NCBI RefSeq assembly: GCF_019168305.1
Contig: NZ_JAHTBI010000122.1
Span: 1 to 44,717 of the forward strand
Reading direction: 5' to 3'
DNA length: 44,717 nucleotides
DNA from: Pseudomonas aegrilactucae
GTDB lineage: Bacteria > Pseudomonadota > Gammaproteobacteria > Pseudomonadales > Pseudomonadaceae
Part shown: positions 26,123 through 33,816 of the stretch, one piece after another
How positions within the stretch are numbered: the stretch's first letter is position 1
Layout: every line of letters starts with the position of its first letter
Made by a program: the position numbers and the translations under genes
The notes under the pieces: generated by a model
The model's input: only the letters and a program-made list of their open reading frames with translations
Database searches by the model: none
What the model was told of the DNA's origin: nothing

Positions 26123-26138
26123 TGCAGGCAATGCGCCG
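26123..26138 (-). promoter_or_regulatory. Candidate sigma-54 promoter of gltP
   Basis: On the minus strand this reads CGGCGCATTGCCTGCA, with GG and GC spaced exactly as in -24/-12 promoters (consensus TGGCACG-N4-TTGCA). The predicted start is near 26112, about 80 nt upstream of the gltP ATG. Confidence 0.5.
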
Positions 26139-26304
26139 TAGAAGGTCACCGCAAGCGAGCGCAAAGACGCTCGGACCAGCGAAAAAGGCGCAACTATTCC
26201 GATGCGGACGCACCGAGTCTAATGCCGTAAATGACTACCCTATGCCGAATCGGCATGATCTTTTTGCACCAAAACGGACGTCCCAACGGGTTCGAAGACG
26301 CTTG

Positions 26305-26395
26305 TTCGGAATCCCGACGATGGCCAAAGCGCCATAATTCGGCCGATACAGCGGTATTCGTTCACGTGCAAAAAGCCATTGTTCGACAATCCGAA
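26305..26395. promoter_or_regulatory. Two AauR-like boxes upstream of gltP
   Basis: TTCGGAATCCCGAC (26305-26318) and TTCGACAATCCGAA (26382-26395) each differ by one base from TTCGG-N4-CCGAA, the inverted repeat reported for AauR, the sigma-54 activator of acidic amino acid uptake in P. putida. They lie about 190-280 bp upstream of the predicted start, a normal enhancer distance. Confidence 0.5.
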
Positions 26396-26525
26396 TGCGT
26401 GAAAAACGCCCTTCGGGACGGCAAACTGGCGAGAGATTTTTTTGATGTACGGTCAGCCGTCTGACCGATCCGTCACTTTACAAGGGGGGAAATGCAGCAG
26501 GCTGGAAAAGTGTAGGCAAGTCTGA

Positions 26526-26634
26526 CCGGGGGCTGTCATATGCAAAACGCCCCCGGCCCACGACTGCAATGCCTTTTTACTACCCTGACCCGGCCCTCGT
26601 CGGAGGTACTCCCTGTACCCCTAGGCCCCTCCGA
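26526..26634. other. Two GC-rich hairpins in the gltP/Ivy intergenic region
   Basis: The 729-bp gap between gltP and the Ivy-like gene has no convincing gene. It contains CCGGGGGC/GCCCCCGG (26526-26556, 15-nt loop) and a nested structure at 26600-26634: TCGGAG with CTCCGA outside, and GGTAC with GTACC around a 5-nt loop inside. The second lies 128 nt past the Ivy stop and may end that transcript, though no T-tract is seen. Confidence 0.4.
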
Positions 26635-26761
26635 TCCTGTAGCAATCAGAGCAGCCCGGCCCCCTGGTCATGCGCTCACCCTCCTCGGGCGGGCGCAGCA
26701 TAGAAACTGGAACGGGCAAAAGGTTCAGCTTCTATATAAGTACTGAAATGTCCGGCGACAC

Positions 26762-27232
26762 TCAGTAATAGTTCGGGTCTTTCTTCAACTGCTCTTCGAG
26801 CATCTGCTGCATGCCTTTGTCCGGCTCGCCCAACCAACGCCTGTCGGTGTGGCGGCTGGGTGACCTGTCGGCGGGCAACCCGGCCGGCACCGTCACCAGC
26901 AACCCATAGGCGTCGTCCTTGTCCCAGCTGAACGCCACGATCAGGCGTGCACTGGAGCAACTCTGTTGGGTTTCGCATAACGGCCCGACCAGGTACTTGT
27001 CGCCGTCTTCCTGCAGCGCCGTCATCTGCTCGGTGGAAGCGCCGCTGAGGTTGATCACCCAATCGGGCAAGCGCTCCTCGTTCTTGACCACGTCTTGCCA
27101 GGTTTCCCGGTACTCGGGGTCCGAGCCCAGCAGTTGGCTGGTGCGGACCTGGCCGTCATTGGCCGCCATTGCCGCTGTGCAGGCCCCTACCATCAGGGCG
27201 CCTGCCAGGGCGTTGCGTAGCGTGCGGTTCAT
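26762..27232 (-). CDS. Ivy-family periplasmic protein (Ivyp2-like) lacking the lysozyme-inhibiting loop
   Basis: A 156-aa exported protein with a signal peptide ending AMA (about residue 23). The family is shown by YRETWQDVVKNEERLPDW, the Cys-Cys loop followed by LIVAFSWDKDDAYGLLVTVP, and the C-terminal RWLGEPDKGMQQML. In true Ivy the loop is CKPHDC and its histidine enters the lysozyme active site; here it is CETQQSC (86-92), without histidine. It resembles the P. aeruginosa PA5481 paralogue, recalled as not inhibiting lysozyme. Start 27232 is used because the upstream extension is an out-of-register reading of DUF1328. It begins 2 nt after the DUF1328 stop. Confidence 0.82.
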   Translation of the reverse strand: MNRTLRNALAGALMVGACTAAMAANDGQVRTSQLLGSDPEYRETWQDVVKNEERLPDWVINLSGASTEQMTALQEDGDKYLVGPLCETQQSCSSARLIVAFSWDKDDAYGLLVTVPAGLPADRSPSRHTDRRWLGEPDKGMQQMLEEQLKKDPNYY

Positions 27233-27234
27233 GC

Positions 27235-27399
27235 CTAACCTCTGCCGCGACGACCGAAGAAGAAGGACGCCACGAACAGTACCAGGAAGACAATGAAGAG
27301 GATCTTCGCGATACCCGTAGCGGCGCCGGCGATACCACCGAAGCCCAGTACGGCAGCGACAATGGCGATAATCAGGAAGGTGATGGCCCAACTCAACAT
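27235..27399 (-). CDS. DUF1328 (UPF0391) small membrane protein
   Basis: A 54-aa very hydrophobic protein with two transmembrane helices (WAITFLIIAIVAAVLGF and IAKILFIVFLVLFVASFFF), a glycine-rich turn (GGIAGAATG) between them and a basic tail RRGRG. ATG 27399 has a TAAGGAG site. It is typical of envelope- and osmotic-stress operons of pseudomonads; molecular function is unknown. It is followed 2 nt later by the Ivy-like gene, so the two are coupled. Confidence 0.9.
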   Translation of the reverse strand: MLSWAITFLIIAIVAAVLGFGGIAGAATGIAKILFIVFLVLFVASFFFGRRGRG

Positions 27400-27461
27400 G
27401 GTGATTCTCCTTACCGTTTGAAAGCGGTCATGTAGGACACAGGTAATGCGTTGCTGCTCGG

Positions 27462-27746
27462 CTAGAACACCCACCGCTCGCGCGGTACGACGGTCTCGAC
27501 GGTGGCCGCATTGGCCGGCTGTGAGCGCAGGGCGGTCCTGGCTTGCAGCAGCATCGAGGCACGGGTGGCCTGAATGTGCGCCACCTGGGTGGCTTGTGCA
27601 GATAACTGATCGGCGATCTGTTTCGATTGCCAGATGCTGTACAGCTGCCCGGCAACCAGGGTCAGCAGCAGCGCCAGGCACAGAAACAGCAACTGACGCA
27701 CATGTAGCGGGGAAATCTGCACCAGGGCGGCGGTTAGCGGGTTCAT
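27462..27746 (-). CDS. Single-pass membrane protein of unknown function (94 aa)
   Basis: A 94-aa protein with one membrane helix (about 19-38, LLFLCLALLLTLVAGQLYSI) and a periplasmic tail predicted to be helical (QIADQLSAQATQVAHIQATRA, heptad-like). I do not recognise a family. The start has a strong AAAGGAG site at 27753-27759, and a sigma-54-type promoter lies 45-60 nt upstream. It sits between the BON gene and DUF1328 on the same strand. Confidence 0.7.
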   Translation of the reverse strand: MNPLTAALVQISPLHVRQLLFLCLALLLTLVAGQLYSIWQSKQIADQLSAQATQVAHIQATRASMLLQARTALRSQPANAATVETVVPRERWVF

Positions 27747-27790
27747 GCCGAGCTCCTTTGCTGCATCTTGTTATGGACTGACTGGGATAT

Positions 27791-27806
27791 TGCAGCCTGC
27801 ATGCCA
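27791..27806 (-). promoter_or_regulatory. Candidate sigma-54 promoter of the 94-aa membrane protein gene
   Basis: The minus strand reads TGGCATGCAGGCTGCA: 14 of 16 positions compatible with TGGCACG-N4-TTGCA and exact GG/GC spacing. The sequence just upstream (GATTTCAAAAAGC) is nearly the same as that upstream of the BON gene promoter. Predicted start near 27780, about 34 nt before the ATG. Confidence 0.6.
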
Positions 27807-27918
27807 GCTTTTTGAAATCAATAAAACTCTTATAAATCAGCAGGTTAGATATCAGGTAGTGGGTTGTGCAGGACGCATCCTGCACGATGCCTCTTCCACC
27901 TTCGTGCGAAATGCACGA

Positions 27919-28752
27919 TCAGCCGTCGACCTTCACCGCCACCTTGAGCATGTCGGCGTCCACGCCACGTACGCCGCGGATCTGCCGGGCCACTTCCTGG
28001 GCGATGGTTTTCTGCTGGTCGCTCATGACGTCGCCCGACAGGCGCACCACGCCCTCCTGGGTCGTCACCTTGATGTTCGGGCCGTCCAGGTTGCGGCTAT
28101 ATAGAAAGCTGGCTTGCACCTTGTCGTTGATCCACGCGTCGCTCTGCACCTCGGCCGCGGCGGTGGCCGCCTGCTCACGGGCCTGGGCAGGGTCGCCGAC
28201 CCCCAGGCTGATCAGGTTGTTGACCAGGTACACGCCGTCGCTGGAGCCTGCGATCGAGCCCGCCATCTGTTTGGCCTCGGCACTGGTCACGCGCCCACGC
28301 AGGGTCACCACGCCAGCGCGGCTGTCGACGTCGATGGGCAAGGCGTGGGTCTGGCTGCTCCACAGCAGGCGGGCGCGGATGATCGAGCGCAGCGTCGCGT
28401 CCTCGACGCGCTGGGCATAGGCCCGGCGCTGCAAGCTCTCCTCGACCAGCTCCGGGTTGACCTGCAAGCGGTTGTCGACCTGCTCGATGCCGGCAGTGGC
28501 CAGCGCCACCTGCTCGGCCAGCTCGCGCTCCACGTCGTTTTCCACCTGGCCCTCGAGGCGAGCGCTGCTGTCGCGCACGGTCACCTGGATCTTGAACGGG
28601 TTAAGCAGGCGATTGAGTGCCAGCGCCGTCTGCAATGCGCCCTCCTGACGTGCCTGCTGCACGCCGGGGTCGGCGGCGACCGCCTGGGCAAGGGGGAGTT
28701 GGTTGAAAAGCAGTGCGGCAGTCAACACTGCCAACGGGCGTAGTGCACGCAT
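27919..28752 (-). CDS. BON-domain periplasmic protein
   Basis: A 277-aa protein with a signal peptide (cleavage near AVA-ADP, about residue 26) and repeated BON domains: one around 45-100 (VTVRDSSARLEGQVENDVERELAEQVALATAGIEQVDNRL), one around 130-190 (DVDSRAGVVTLRGRVTSAEAKQMA), and one around 210-277 (VTTQEGVVRLSGDVMSDQQKTIAQEVARQIRGV). BON domains bind phospholipid or envelope surfaces, and OsmY-like members are osmotically induced. ATG 28752 has an AGGAGG site. It is divergent from algB, behind a near-consensus sigma-54 promoter. Confidence 0.9.
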   Translation of the reverse strand: MRALRPLAVLTAALLFNQLPLAQAVAADPGVQQARQEGALQTALALNRLLNPFKIQVTVRDSSARLEGQVENDVERELAEQVALATAGIEQVDNRLQVNPELVEESLQRRAYAQRVEDATLRSIIRARLLWSSQTHALPIDVDSRAGVVTLRGRVTSAEAKQMAGSIAGSSDGVYLVNNLISLGVGDPAQAREQAATAAAEVQSDAWINDKVQASFLYSRNLDGPNIKVTTQEGVVRLSGDVMSDQQKTIAQEVARQIRGVRGVDADMLKVAVKVDG

Positions 28753-28786
28753 GAGGAAGCCTCCTGTTGGTCAGAAGACAGATATT

Positions 28787-28802
28787 CGCAATCAATGTGC
28801 CA
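28787..28802 (-). promoter_or_regulatory. Near-consensus sigma-54 promoter of the BON gene
   Basis: The minus strand reads TGGCACATTGATTGCG, matching TGGCAC-N5-TTGC with exact spacing. The predicted start near 28777 gives a leader of about 25 nt that carries the AGGAGG ribosome site at 28758-28763. Confidence 0.72.
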
Positions 28803-28807
28803 GCCCT

Positions 28808-28845
28808 TTGAAAATCGCTAAAACCATTATTTTCAATGGGTTAGC
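28808..28845. promoter_or_regulatory. Nested inverted repeats between the BON gene and algB
   Basis: A perfect 8-bp dyad TTGAAAAT-N13-ATTTTCAA (28808-28836) overlaps a second dyad GCTAA...TTAGC (28817-28845). They lie directly upstream of the sigma-54 promoter (about -30 to -70) and 115-150 bp upstream of algB, so one operator could serve both genes. Confidence 0.45.
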
Positions 28846-28959
28846 TAAACAGCTGGCTTGGAGCTAGCATGCAGGGAGCGGAATCAATCAGAATCGACCA
28901 TGCAACTTGCCCGATTTTTCCGACACTAACCAAGATCATTCTTAAAGGAGCGTAGGAAA

Positions 28960-30306
28960 ATGGAATCCGCCACGGAACATCAAGGCCGCATTCTGCTGGT
29001 GGACGACGAGTCCGCCATCCTGCGTACCTTCCGTTACTGCCTGGAAGACGAAGGCTACAGCGTGGCCACCGCCAACAGTGCGGCGCAGGCCGAAGCCTTG
29101 CTGCAGCGCCAGGTGTTCGACCTGTGCTTTCTGGACCTGCGCCTGGGTGAAGACAACGGCCTGGATGTGCTGGCGCAGATGCGTATCCTGGCGCCCTGGA
29201 TGCGCGTGGTGATCGTCACCGCGCATTCGGCGGTCGATACCGCCGTGGATGCGATCCAGGCCGGCGCCGCCGATTACCTGGTCAAACCGTGCAGCCCCGA
29301 CCAACTGCGCCTGGCCACCGCCAAGCAGCTTGAGGTGCGTCAGCTGTCGGCACGGCTCGAGGCGCTGGAAGGCGAGATCCGCAAGCCCAAGGACGGCCTC
29401 GACTCACACAGCCCGGCCATGATGGTGGTGCTGGAGACGGCCCGTCAGGTCGCCACCACCGATGCCAACATCCTGATCCTGGGCGAGTCGGGCACCGGCA
29501 AGGGTGAGCTGGCACGGGCCATCCACGGCTGGAGCAAGCGCGCGCGCAAGGCCTGCGTGACCATCAACTGCCCGTCGCTGACCGCCGAGCTGATGGAGAG
29601 CGAACTGTTCGGGCACAGCCGCGGTGCGTTCACCGGGGCCAGTGAAAGCACCCTGGGGCGGGTCAACCAGGCCGACGGCGGCACGCTGTTTCTCGACGAA
29701 ATCGGTGATTTTCCGCTGACCTTGCAGCCAAAGCTGCTGCGTTTCATCCAGGACAAGGAGTACGAGCGGGTGGGCGACCCGGTCACCCGCCGCGCCGATG
29801 TGCGAATTCTGGCGGCGACCAACCTGCACCTGGAAGACATGGTGCGCGACGGGCGTTTCCGCGAAGACCTGCTGTATCGTCTCAACGTCATCACCCTGCA
29901 CCTGCCGCCGCTGCGCGAACGCAGTGAAGACATTCTGACCCTGGCCGATCGATTCCTCGCCCGCTTCGTCAAGGAGTACGCGCGGCCGGCGCGCGGCTTC
30001 AGCGACGAGGCACGCGCAGCCCTGCTCAACTACCGCTGGCCAGGCAACATTCGCGAGCTGCGCAACGTGGTCGAGCGCGCCAGCATCATCTGCCCGCAGG
30101 AACGGGTCGAGGTCAGCCACCTGGGCATGGCCGAGCAACCGGTCAGCAACGCCCCGCGGGTCGGCGCCGCACTGAGCCTGGATGAGCTGGAGCGCGCGCA
30201 CATCGGCGCAGTCCTGGCCACCAGCGACACCCTCGACCAGGCCGCCAAGACCCTCGGTATCGACGCCTCGACGCTCTACCGCAAACGCAAGCAGTACAAC
30301 CTGTGA
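28960..30306 (+). CDS. algB: NtrC-family two-component response regulator AlgB
   Basis: A 448-aa regulator. The receiver domain (1-120) has the acidic pair DD15-16, phospho-acceptor D59 and K109. The AAA+ domain has Walker A GESGTGKG (175-182), GAFTGA (222-227, sigma-54 contact loop intact) and Walker B GGTLFLDEIGDFPL. The C-terminal Fis-type HTH ends LGIDASTLYRKRKQYNL. AlgB controls alginate and, in P. aeruginosa, quorum sensing, and is dephosphorylated by KinB. AAAGGAG lies 10 nt before the ATG. It overlaps kinB by 4 nt. Confidence 0.96.
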   Translation: MESATEHQGRILLVDDESAILRTFRYCLEDEGYSVATANSAAQAEALLQRQVFDLCFLDLRLGEDNGLDVLAQMRILAPWMRVVIVTAHSAVDTAVDAIQAGAADYLVKPCSPDQLRLATAKQLEVRQLSARLEALEGEIRKPKDGLDSHSPAMMVVLETARQVATTDANILILGESGTGKGELARAIHGWSKRARKACVTINCPSLTAELMESELFGHSRGAFTGASESTLGRVNQADGGTLFLDEIGDFPLTLQPKLLRFIQDKEYERVGDPVTRRADVRILAATNLHLEDMVRDGRFREDLLYRLNVITLHLPPLRERSEDILTLADRFLARFVKEYARPARGFSDEARAALLNYRWPGNIRELRNVVERASIICPQERVEVSHLGMAEQPVSNAPRVGAALSLDELERAHIGAVLATSDTLDQAAKTLGIDASTLYRKRKQYNL

Positions 30307-32090
30307 AGCTGGCGATGAAGCTGCGTACGCGGCTTTTTCTCAGCATTTCGGCGCTGATCACCGTGGCACTGCTGGGCCTGATCCTGGGCCTGGTCAGCGT
30401 GCAGCAGATGGCCATCTCGCAGCAGAAGATGATCAGTGACAACTCCTACATCCTCGACCTGGGCCTGAGGCTGCGCCAGAACCTGGGTGAGCAATTGACC
30501 CTGATCCTGGACGCAGACACCGAACTGCAGGCGCTGCAGCCGTTGCAGGAGCAGTTTCAGCAGTTGCTCGACGAAGGCATGAGCCATGAGCGCCAGGCCG
30601 ATGGTTTCGAAGGGTTCAGCAGCGCCAACCGGGACTACCAGACGTTCCTCCAGGCCATCCGCGAAAGCCCCGAGCCGAGCCGCAGCCTGGGTCCGGAACA
30701 GCCCCTGGGCGCGGCATTCAACCTGTTGCGCACGGACCTGGTCGACTCGCACAAGCAGGCCCTGGCGCATATCAACCACAGCGAACAGCAGGCGCGCGAG
30801 CGTGCACTGCTGGTGTCCAGCCTGCTCGGGCTGGTCGGGCTCGCCGTGCTGGTGCTGGGTTTCATCACCGCCCATGGCATCGCCCGGCGCTTCGGCCAGC
30901 CGATCGAGGCCCTGGCCAAGGCCGCCGACCAGATCGGCCAGGGCAATTTCGAAGTAACCCTGCCGGTCACCCCGGCCCTGGAGATCAACCAGCTGACACG
31001 GCGCTTCGGCTTGATGGCCGAGGCCCTGCGCAAGCACCAGGCCACCAATGTCGACGAGCTGCTGGCCGGCCAGCAGCGCCTGCAGGCAGTGCTCGACAGT
31101 ATCGACGACGGCCTGTTGATCATCGACCGCGAAGGCAACCTGGAGCACCTCAACCCGGTCGCCCAGCGCCAGCTGGGCTGGGACGCCAGCCGCCTGGGCC
31201 AGGGCCTTGGCAAGGCGTTGCAGCGGCCCGAGCTGGACAGCCAGTTGCAGTTGATCCTGCGTGGCGCCAGCCTGGAGCGCGTGCCGGATGACCTGAGCCT
31301 GGAGATCGAGGACGAGATGCGGTTGCTGTCCTATAGCCTGACACCGGTGTGCCACCCCCAGGGGCAGATCCTGGGCGCGGTGATGGTGCTGCACGACGTC
31401 ACCGAGCAACGCGCCTTCGAACGGGTGCGCAGCGAGTTCGTGCTGCGCGCCTCCCATGAGCTGCGCACCCCGGTGACCGGCATGCACATGGCTTTCGGCC
31501 TGCTGCGCGAGCGCCTCGAATTCCCCCCGGAAACCCGCGAGGCAGACCTGTTCGACACCATTGGCGAGGAAATGCAGCGCCTCACGCAACTGATCAACGA
31601 CCTGCTCAACTTCTCCCGCTACCAGAGCGGCCTGCAAAAGCTTGAGCTGGCACCGTGTGCGGTGGACGAGTTGCTGGAACGGGCCTGCGCGCGCTTTGCC
31701 CCGGCACTGGCTGAGAAACAGATCGAGCTGCTGGTCGAGCTTGCAGCGCCCTTGCCGCGAATCCAGGCCGACCCGGCGCAGCTGGACCGGGTGCTGGACA
31801 ACCTGCTCGACAATGCGGTGCGCCACACGCCGACGGCCGGGCGCATCCGCCTGAATGCGCGGCGCCATGCGGAGCGCGTGATCATCAGCATCGAGGACAA
31901 TGGCGAGGGCATCGCCTATGGCCAGCAGGGGCGGATCTTCGAGCCGTTCGTGCAGGTCGGGCGCAAGAAGGGCGGTGCCGGGCTGGGCCTGGCGCTGTGC
32001 AAGGAGATCGTGCAGTTGCATGGCGGGCGCATGGGCGTGTATTCACGGCCAGGGCAGGGTACCCAGTTCTATATGGCACTGCCTGTATAG
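30303..32090 (+). CDS. kinB: Sensor histidine kinase/phosphatase KinB
   Basis: A 595-aa sensor: membrane helix about 9-30, periplasmic helical sensor domain to about 165, second helix about 168-190, HAMP, a PAS domain (about 255-360), then HisKA with H385 in RASHELRTPVTG and a HATPase domain with N-box DNLLDNAVRHTP and GGAGLGLALCKEI. H385 has the same number as the P. aeruginosa KinB histidine. The GTG start overlaps the algB stop (GTGA); an in-frame ATG at 30315 is a possible alternative. Confidence 0.95.
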   Translation: MKLAMKLRTRLFLSISALITVALLGLILGLVSVQQMAISQQKMISDNSYILDLGLRLRQNLGEQLTLILDADTELQALQPLQEQFQQLLDEGMSHERQADGFEGFSSANRDYQTFLQAIRESPEPSRSLGPEQPLGAAFNLLRTDLVDSHKQALAHINHSEQQARERALLVSSLLGLVGLAVLVLGFITAHGIARRFGQPIEALAKAADQIGQGNFEVTLPVTPALEINQLTRRFGLMAEALRKHQATNVDELLAGQQRLQAVLDSIDDGLLIIDREGNLEHLNPVAQRQLGWDASRLGQGLGKALQRPELDSQLQLILRGASLERVPDDLSLEIEDEMRLLSYSLTPVCHPQGQILGAVMVLHDVTEQRAFERVRSEFVLRASHELRTPVTGMHMAFGLLRERLEFPPETREADLFDTIGEEMQRLTQLINDLLNFSRYQSGLQKLELAPCAVDELLERACARFAPALAEKQIELLVELAAPLPRIQADPAQLDRVLDNLLDNAVRHTPTAGRIRLNARRHAERVIISIEDNGEGIAYGQQGRIFEPFVQVGRKKGGAGLGLALCKEIVQLHGGRMGVYSRPGQGTQFYMALPV

Positions 32091-32094
32091 CCGC

Positions 32095-32113
32095 CTTCGC
32101 TGGCTTGCCAGCG
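32095..32113. repeat. REP core remnant
   Basis: TTCGCTGGCTTGCCAGCG, the palindromic core of the local REP family without its flanking tail, lies 5 nt after the kinB stop in the 31-bp gap between convergent kinB and the EAL gene. Its hairpin may help end both transcripts. Confidence 0.65.
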
Positions 32114-32121
32114 CACACACC

Positions 32122-33744
32122 CTACGCCTCATCATCGATCCGCCGCGGCCCCAGGCGCCGCCCGCGGGTGATCAGCTCGACGAACTGGCGCGCATTGAGC
32201 GGGTGGGCAAACAGCCAGCCCTGCCCGTAGTTGACCCCCTCGCTGTTGAGCAGCGAGGCCTGGTCCTCGTACTCGATACCCTCGGCAATCACCCGCAGTT
32301 GCAGCGCATGGGCCATGCGAATGATGTGCGGGGCCACACCACTGCTGGCCGCATCATGCCCCAGCGCGTCGATGAAGGCCTTGTCGATCTTCAGGCAGTC
32401 CACCGGCAGGGTCTGCAGGTAGGCCAGGCTGCAGTAACCGGTGCCGAAGTCATCGATCAGCACCTGGTGCCCGACCGCACGCAGCGCCTGCAGGTTGTCA
32501 CGCGCCACCACCACATCGATCAGGCCGCGCTCGGTCACCTCGAAGGCGATCTGCGTGGCCGACACATGGTGCAAGGCCAGCAAGCGCGCCGCGACCCGGC
32601 CGATGCGCGGCACCATCACGTCACACGCGGCCAGGTTCACCGAAATGTACAGCTGGCGATTGGCGCGCAGCAGCTGGCCGAGCTGTTCGAGCACCCGTTG
32701 CAGCACGAAGTCGGTGATCTGGCGAATCTGCCCGGTGTTTTCCGCCAGCGGGATGAACAGGTCGGGGCTGGTCAGCGTGCCATCCGGGCGACGCCAGCGC
32801 ACCAGCGCCTCGGCACCGACGCAACGGCGGCTGGTGAGTTCGAAGATCGGCTGATACAGCACCTGCAACTCGCCACGGCGTAGCGCTCCCTGCAGCTCGG
32901 AACTCATCGAGCGGCTCTGGCGTACCAGCTGCAACACCAGCCAGCCAATGCACCAGGCCAGCAACAGGCTGCCGGGAAACAGCAGCCACAGCACGCCGTT
33001 CATTTTCAGCGGCAGGCTTTCACGCGGGGTGATCAGTACCAACTGGTAGTCTGGCGACTTGGTCGGCATGCGATACACCAGCCGGTCCGGCAGTTCCAGC
33101 AGGTCGACCTTGCCGGCCGGCGGCCAGGCGCTACTGGGAGGCCAGGGCTGTGTCGGGCCCAGCACCGGTACCGCCCGCGCGCCCTTGTCGAGCACCACCA
33201 GCAGGCTGCCGCCGGCGGGCAGGTCGACCACGTCGGTCAGGTGCCCGCGCGAGGTGGACACGCGAAAGTGGCCACGGCCCAGCACCAGCGCCGCGCGGTT
33301 GTCGTCAGGCTCGGTGGTGGTGTTGAGCCAGTAGCTGTAGGTCGGGCCCTGGATGTCCGGGGCGCGCAACGGGTCGAAGCTGCTGCTGCCCAGCCGGTTG
33401 GAGCACGATTGCTCGCCGTCCAGGTAGGTGGCCTCGAAGACGAAGCGGTTGTCGAACGTCACTTGCTGCAACGCGGCCATCATCTGCGCATCGCAGCCCC
33501 GCAGGGGCAGCGCCTGCAGCGCATCGACGCCTTCGCGCAACTGCCCGAAGATCTGCTCCAGGCGTTCCAGGAAGCGCTCGCCCTTGGCATTCATCTGGGC
33601 GCTTTCGCTCTGCTGCAACTGGTGCATGGCCACGCCGATGCTGGCCAGCAGCAACAGCGTCGCACTCGCCGTGGCCGCAAGCGTGGCCAGAAGCCAGGGA
33701 CGATAGAGCAGGCTGCGCAACGCGACAAAGGCGGATGACATCAA
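32122..33744 (-). CDS. CSS-motif EAL-domain cyclic-di-GMP phosphodiesterase
   Basis: A 540-aa membrane protein with an N-terminal helix (about 17-40), a periplasmic CSS-motif domain (about 45-240; GCDAQMM and the CSN of GEQSCSNRLG), a second helix (about 248-270) and a cytoplasmic EAL domain (about 285-530). Catalytic motifs are intact: EAL at 312-314, NLAACDV, FEVTERG, DDFGTGYCSLAYL, LKIDKAF and EGIEYEDQ, so it should hydrolyse c-di-GMP. In known CSS-EAL proteins the disulfide state of the periplasmic CSS cysteine controls activity, and DsbA is encoded 4 kb away. No GGDEF domain is present. Confidence 0.9.
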   Translation of the reverse strand: MMSSAFVALRSLLYRPWLLATLAATASATLLLLASIGVAMHQLQQSESAQMNAKGERFLERLEQIFGQLREGVDALQALPLRGCDAQMMAALQQVTFDNRFVFEATYLDGEQSCSNRLGSSSFDPLRAPDIQGPTYSYWLNTTTEPDDNRAALVLGRGHFRVSTSRGHLTDVVDLPAGGSLLVVLDKGARAVPVLGPTQPWPPSSAWPPAGKVDLLELPDRLVYRMPTKSPDYQLVLITPRESLPLKMNGVLWLLFPGSLLLAWCIGWLVLQLVRQSRSMSSELQGALRRGELQVLYQPIFELTSRRCVGAEALVRWRRPDGTLTSPDLFIPLAENTGQIRQITDFVLQRVLEQLGQLLRANRQLYISVNLAACDVMVPRIGRVAARLLALHHVSATQIAFEVTERGLIDVVVARDNLQALRAVGHQVLIDDFGTGYCSLAYLQTLPVDCLKIDKAFIDALGHDAASSGVAPHIIRMAHALQLRVIAEGIEYEDQASLLNSEGVNYGQGWLFAHPLNARQFVELITRGRRLGPRRIDDEA

Positions 33745-33816
33745 GAATTATCCCGTTGAATACCATGAGGTATAGCAACTGCCAGCCAAATCGCCCTGCC
33801 CGTTGGGCGGCGCCGC

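Noticed and set aside
26250..26270. Plus-strand sigma-54-like text (GGCAT...TTGCA)
   Set aside because: GG to GC spacing is 2 bp too long and there is no plus-strand gene downstream.
26116..26746. Three small plus-strand frames (73, 77 and 68 aa) in the gltP/Ivy gap
   Set aside because: No ribosome sites, no recognisable composition or domain, and they overlap the regulatory boxes.
27236..27391. N-terminal extension of the Ivy-like protein
   Set aside because: It is an out-of-frame reading of the DUF1328 gene, and the signal peptide starts at 27232.
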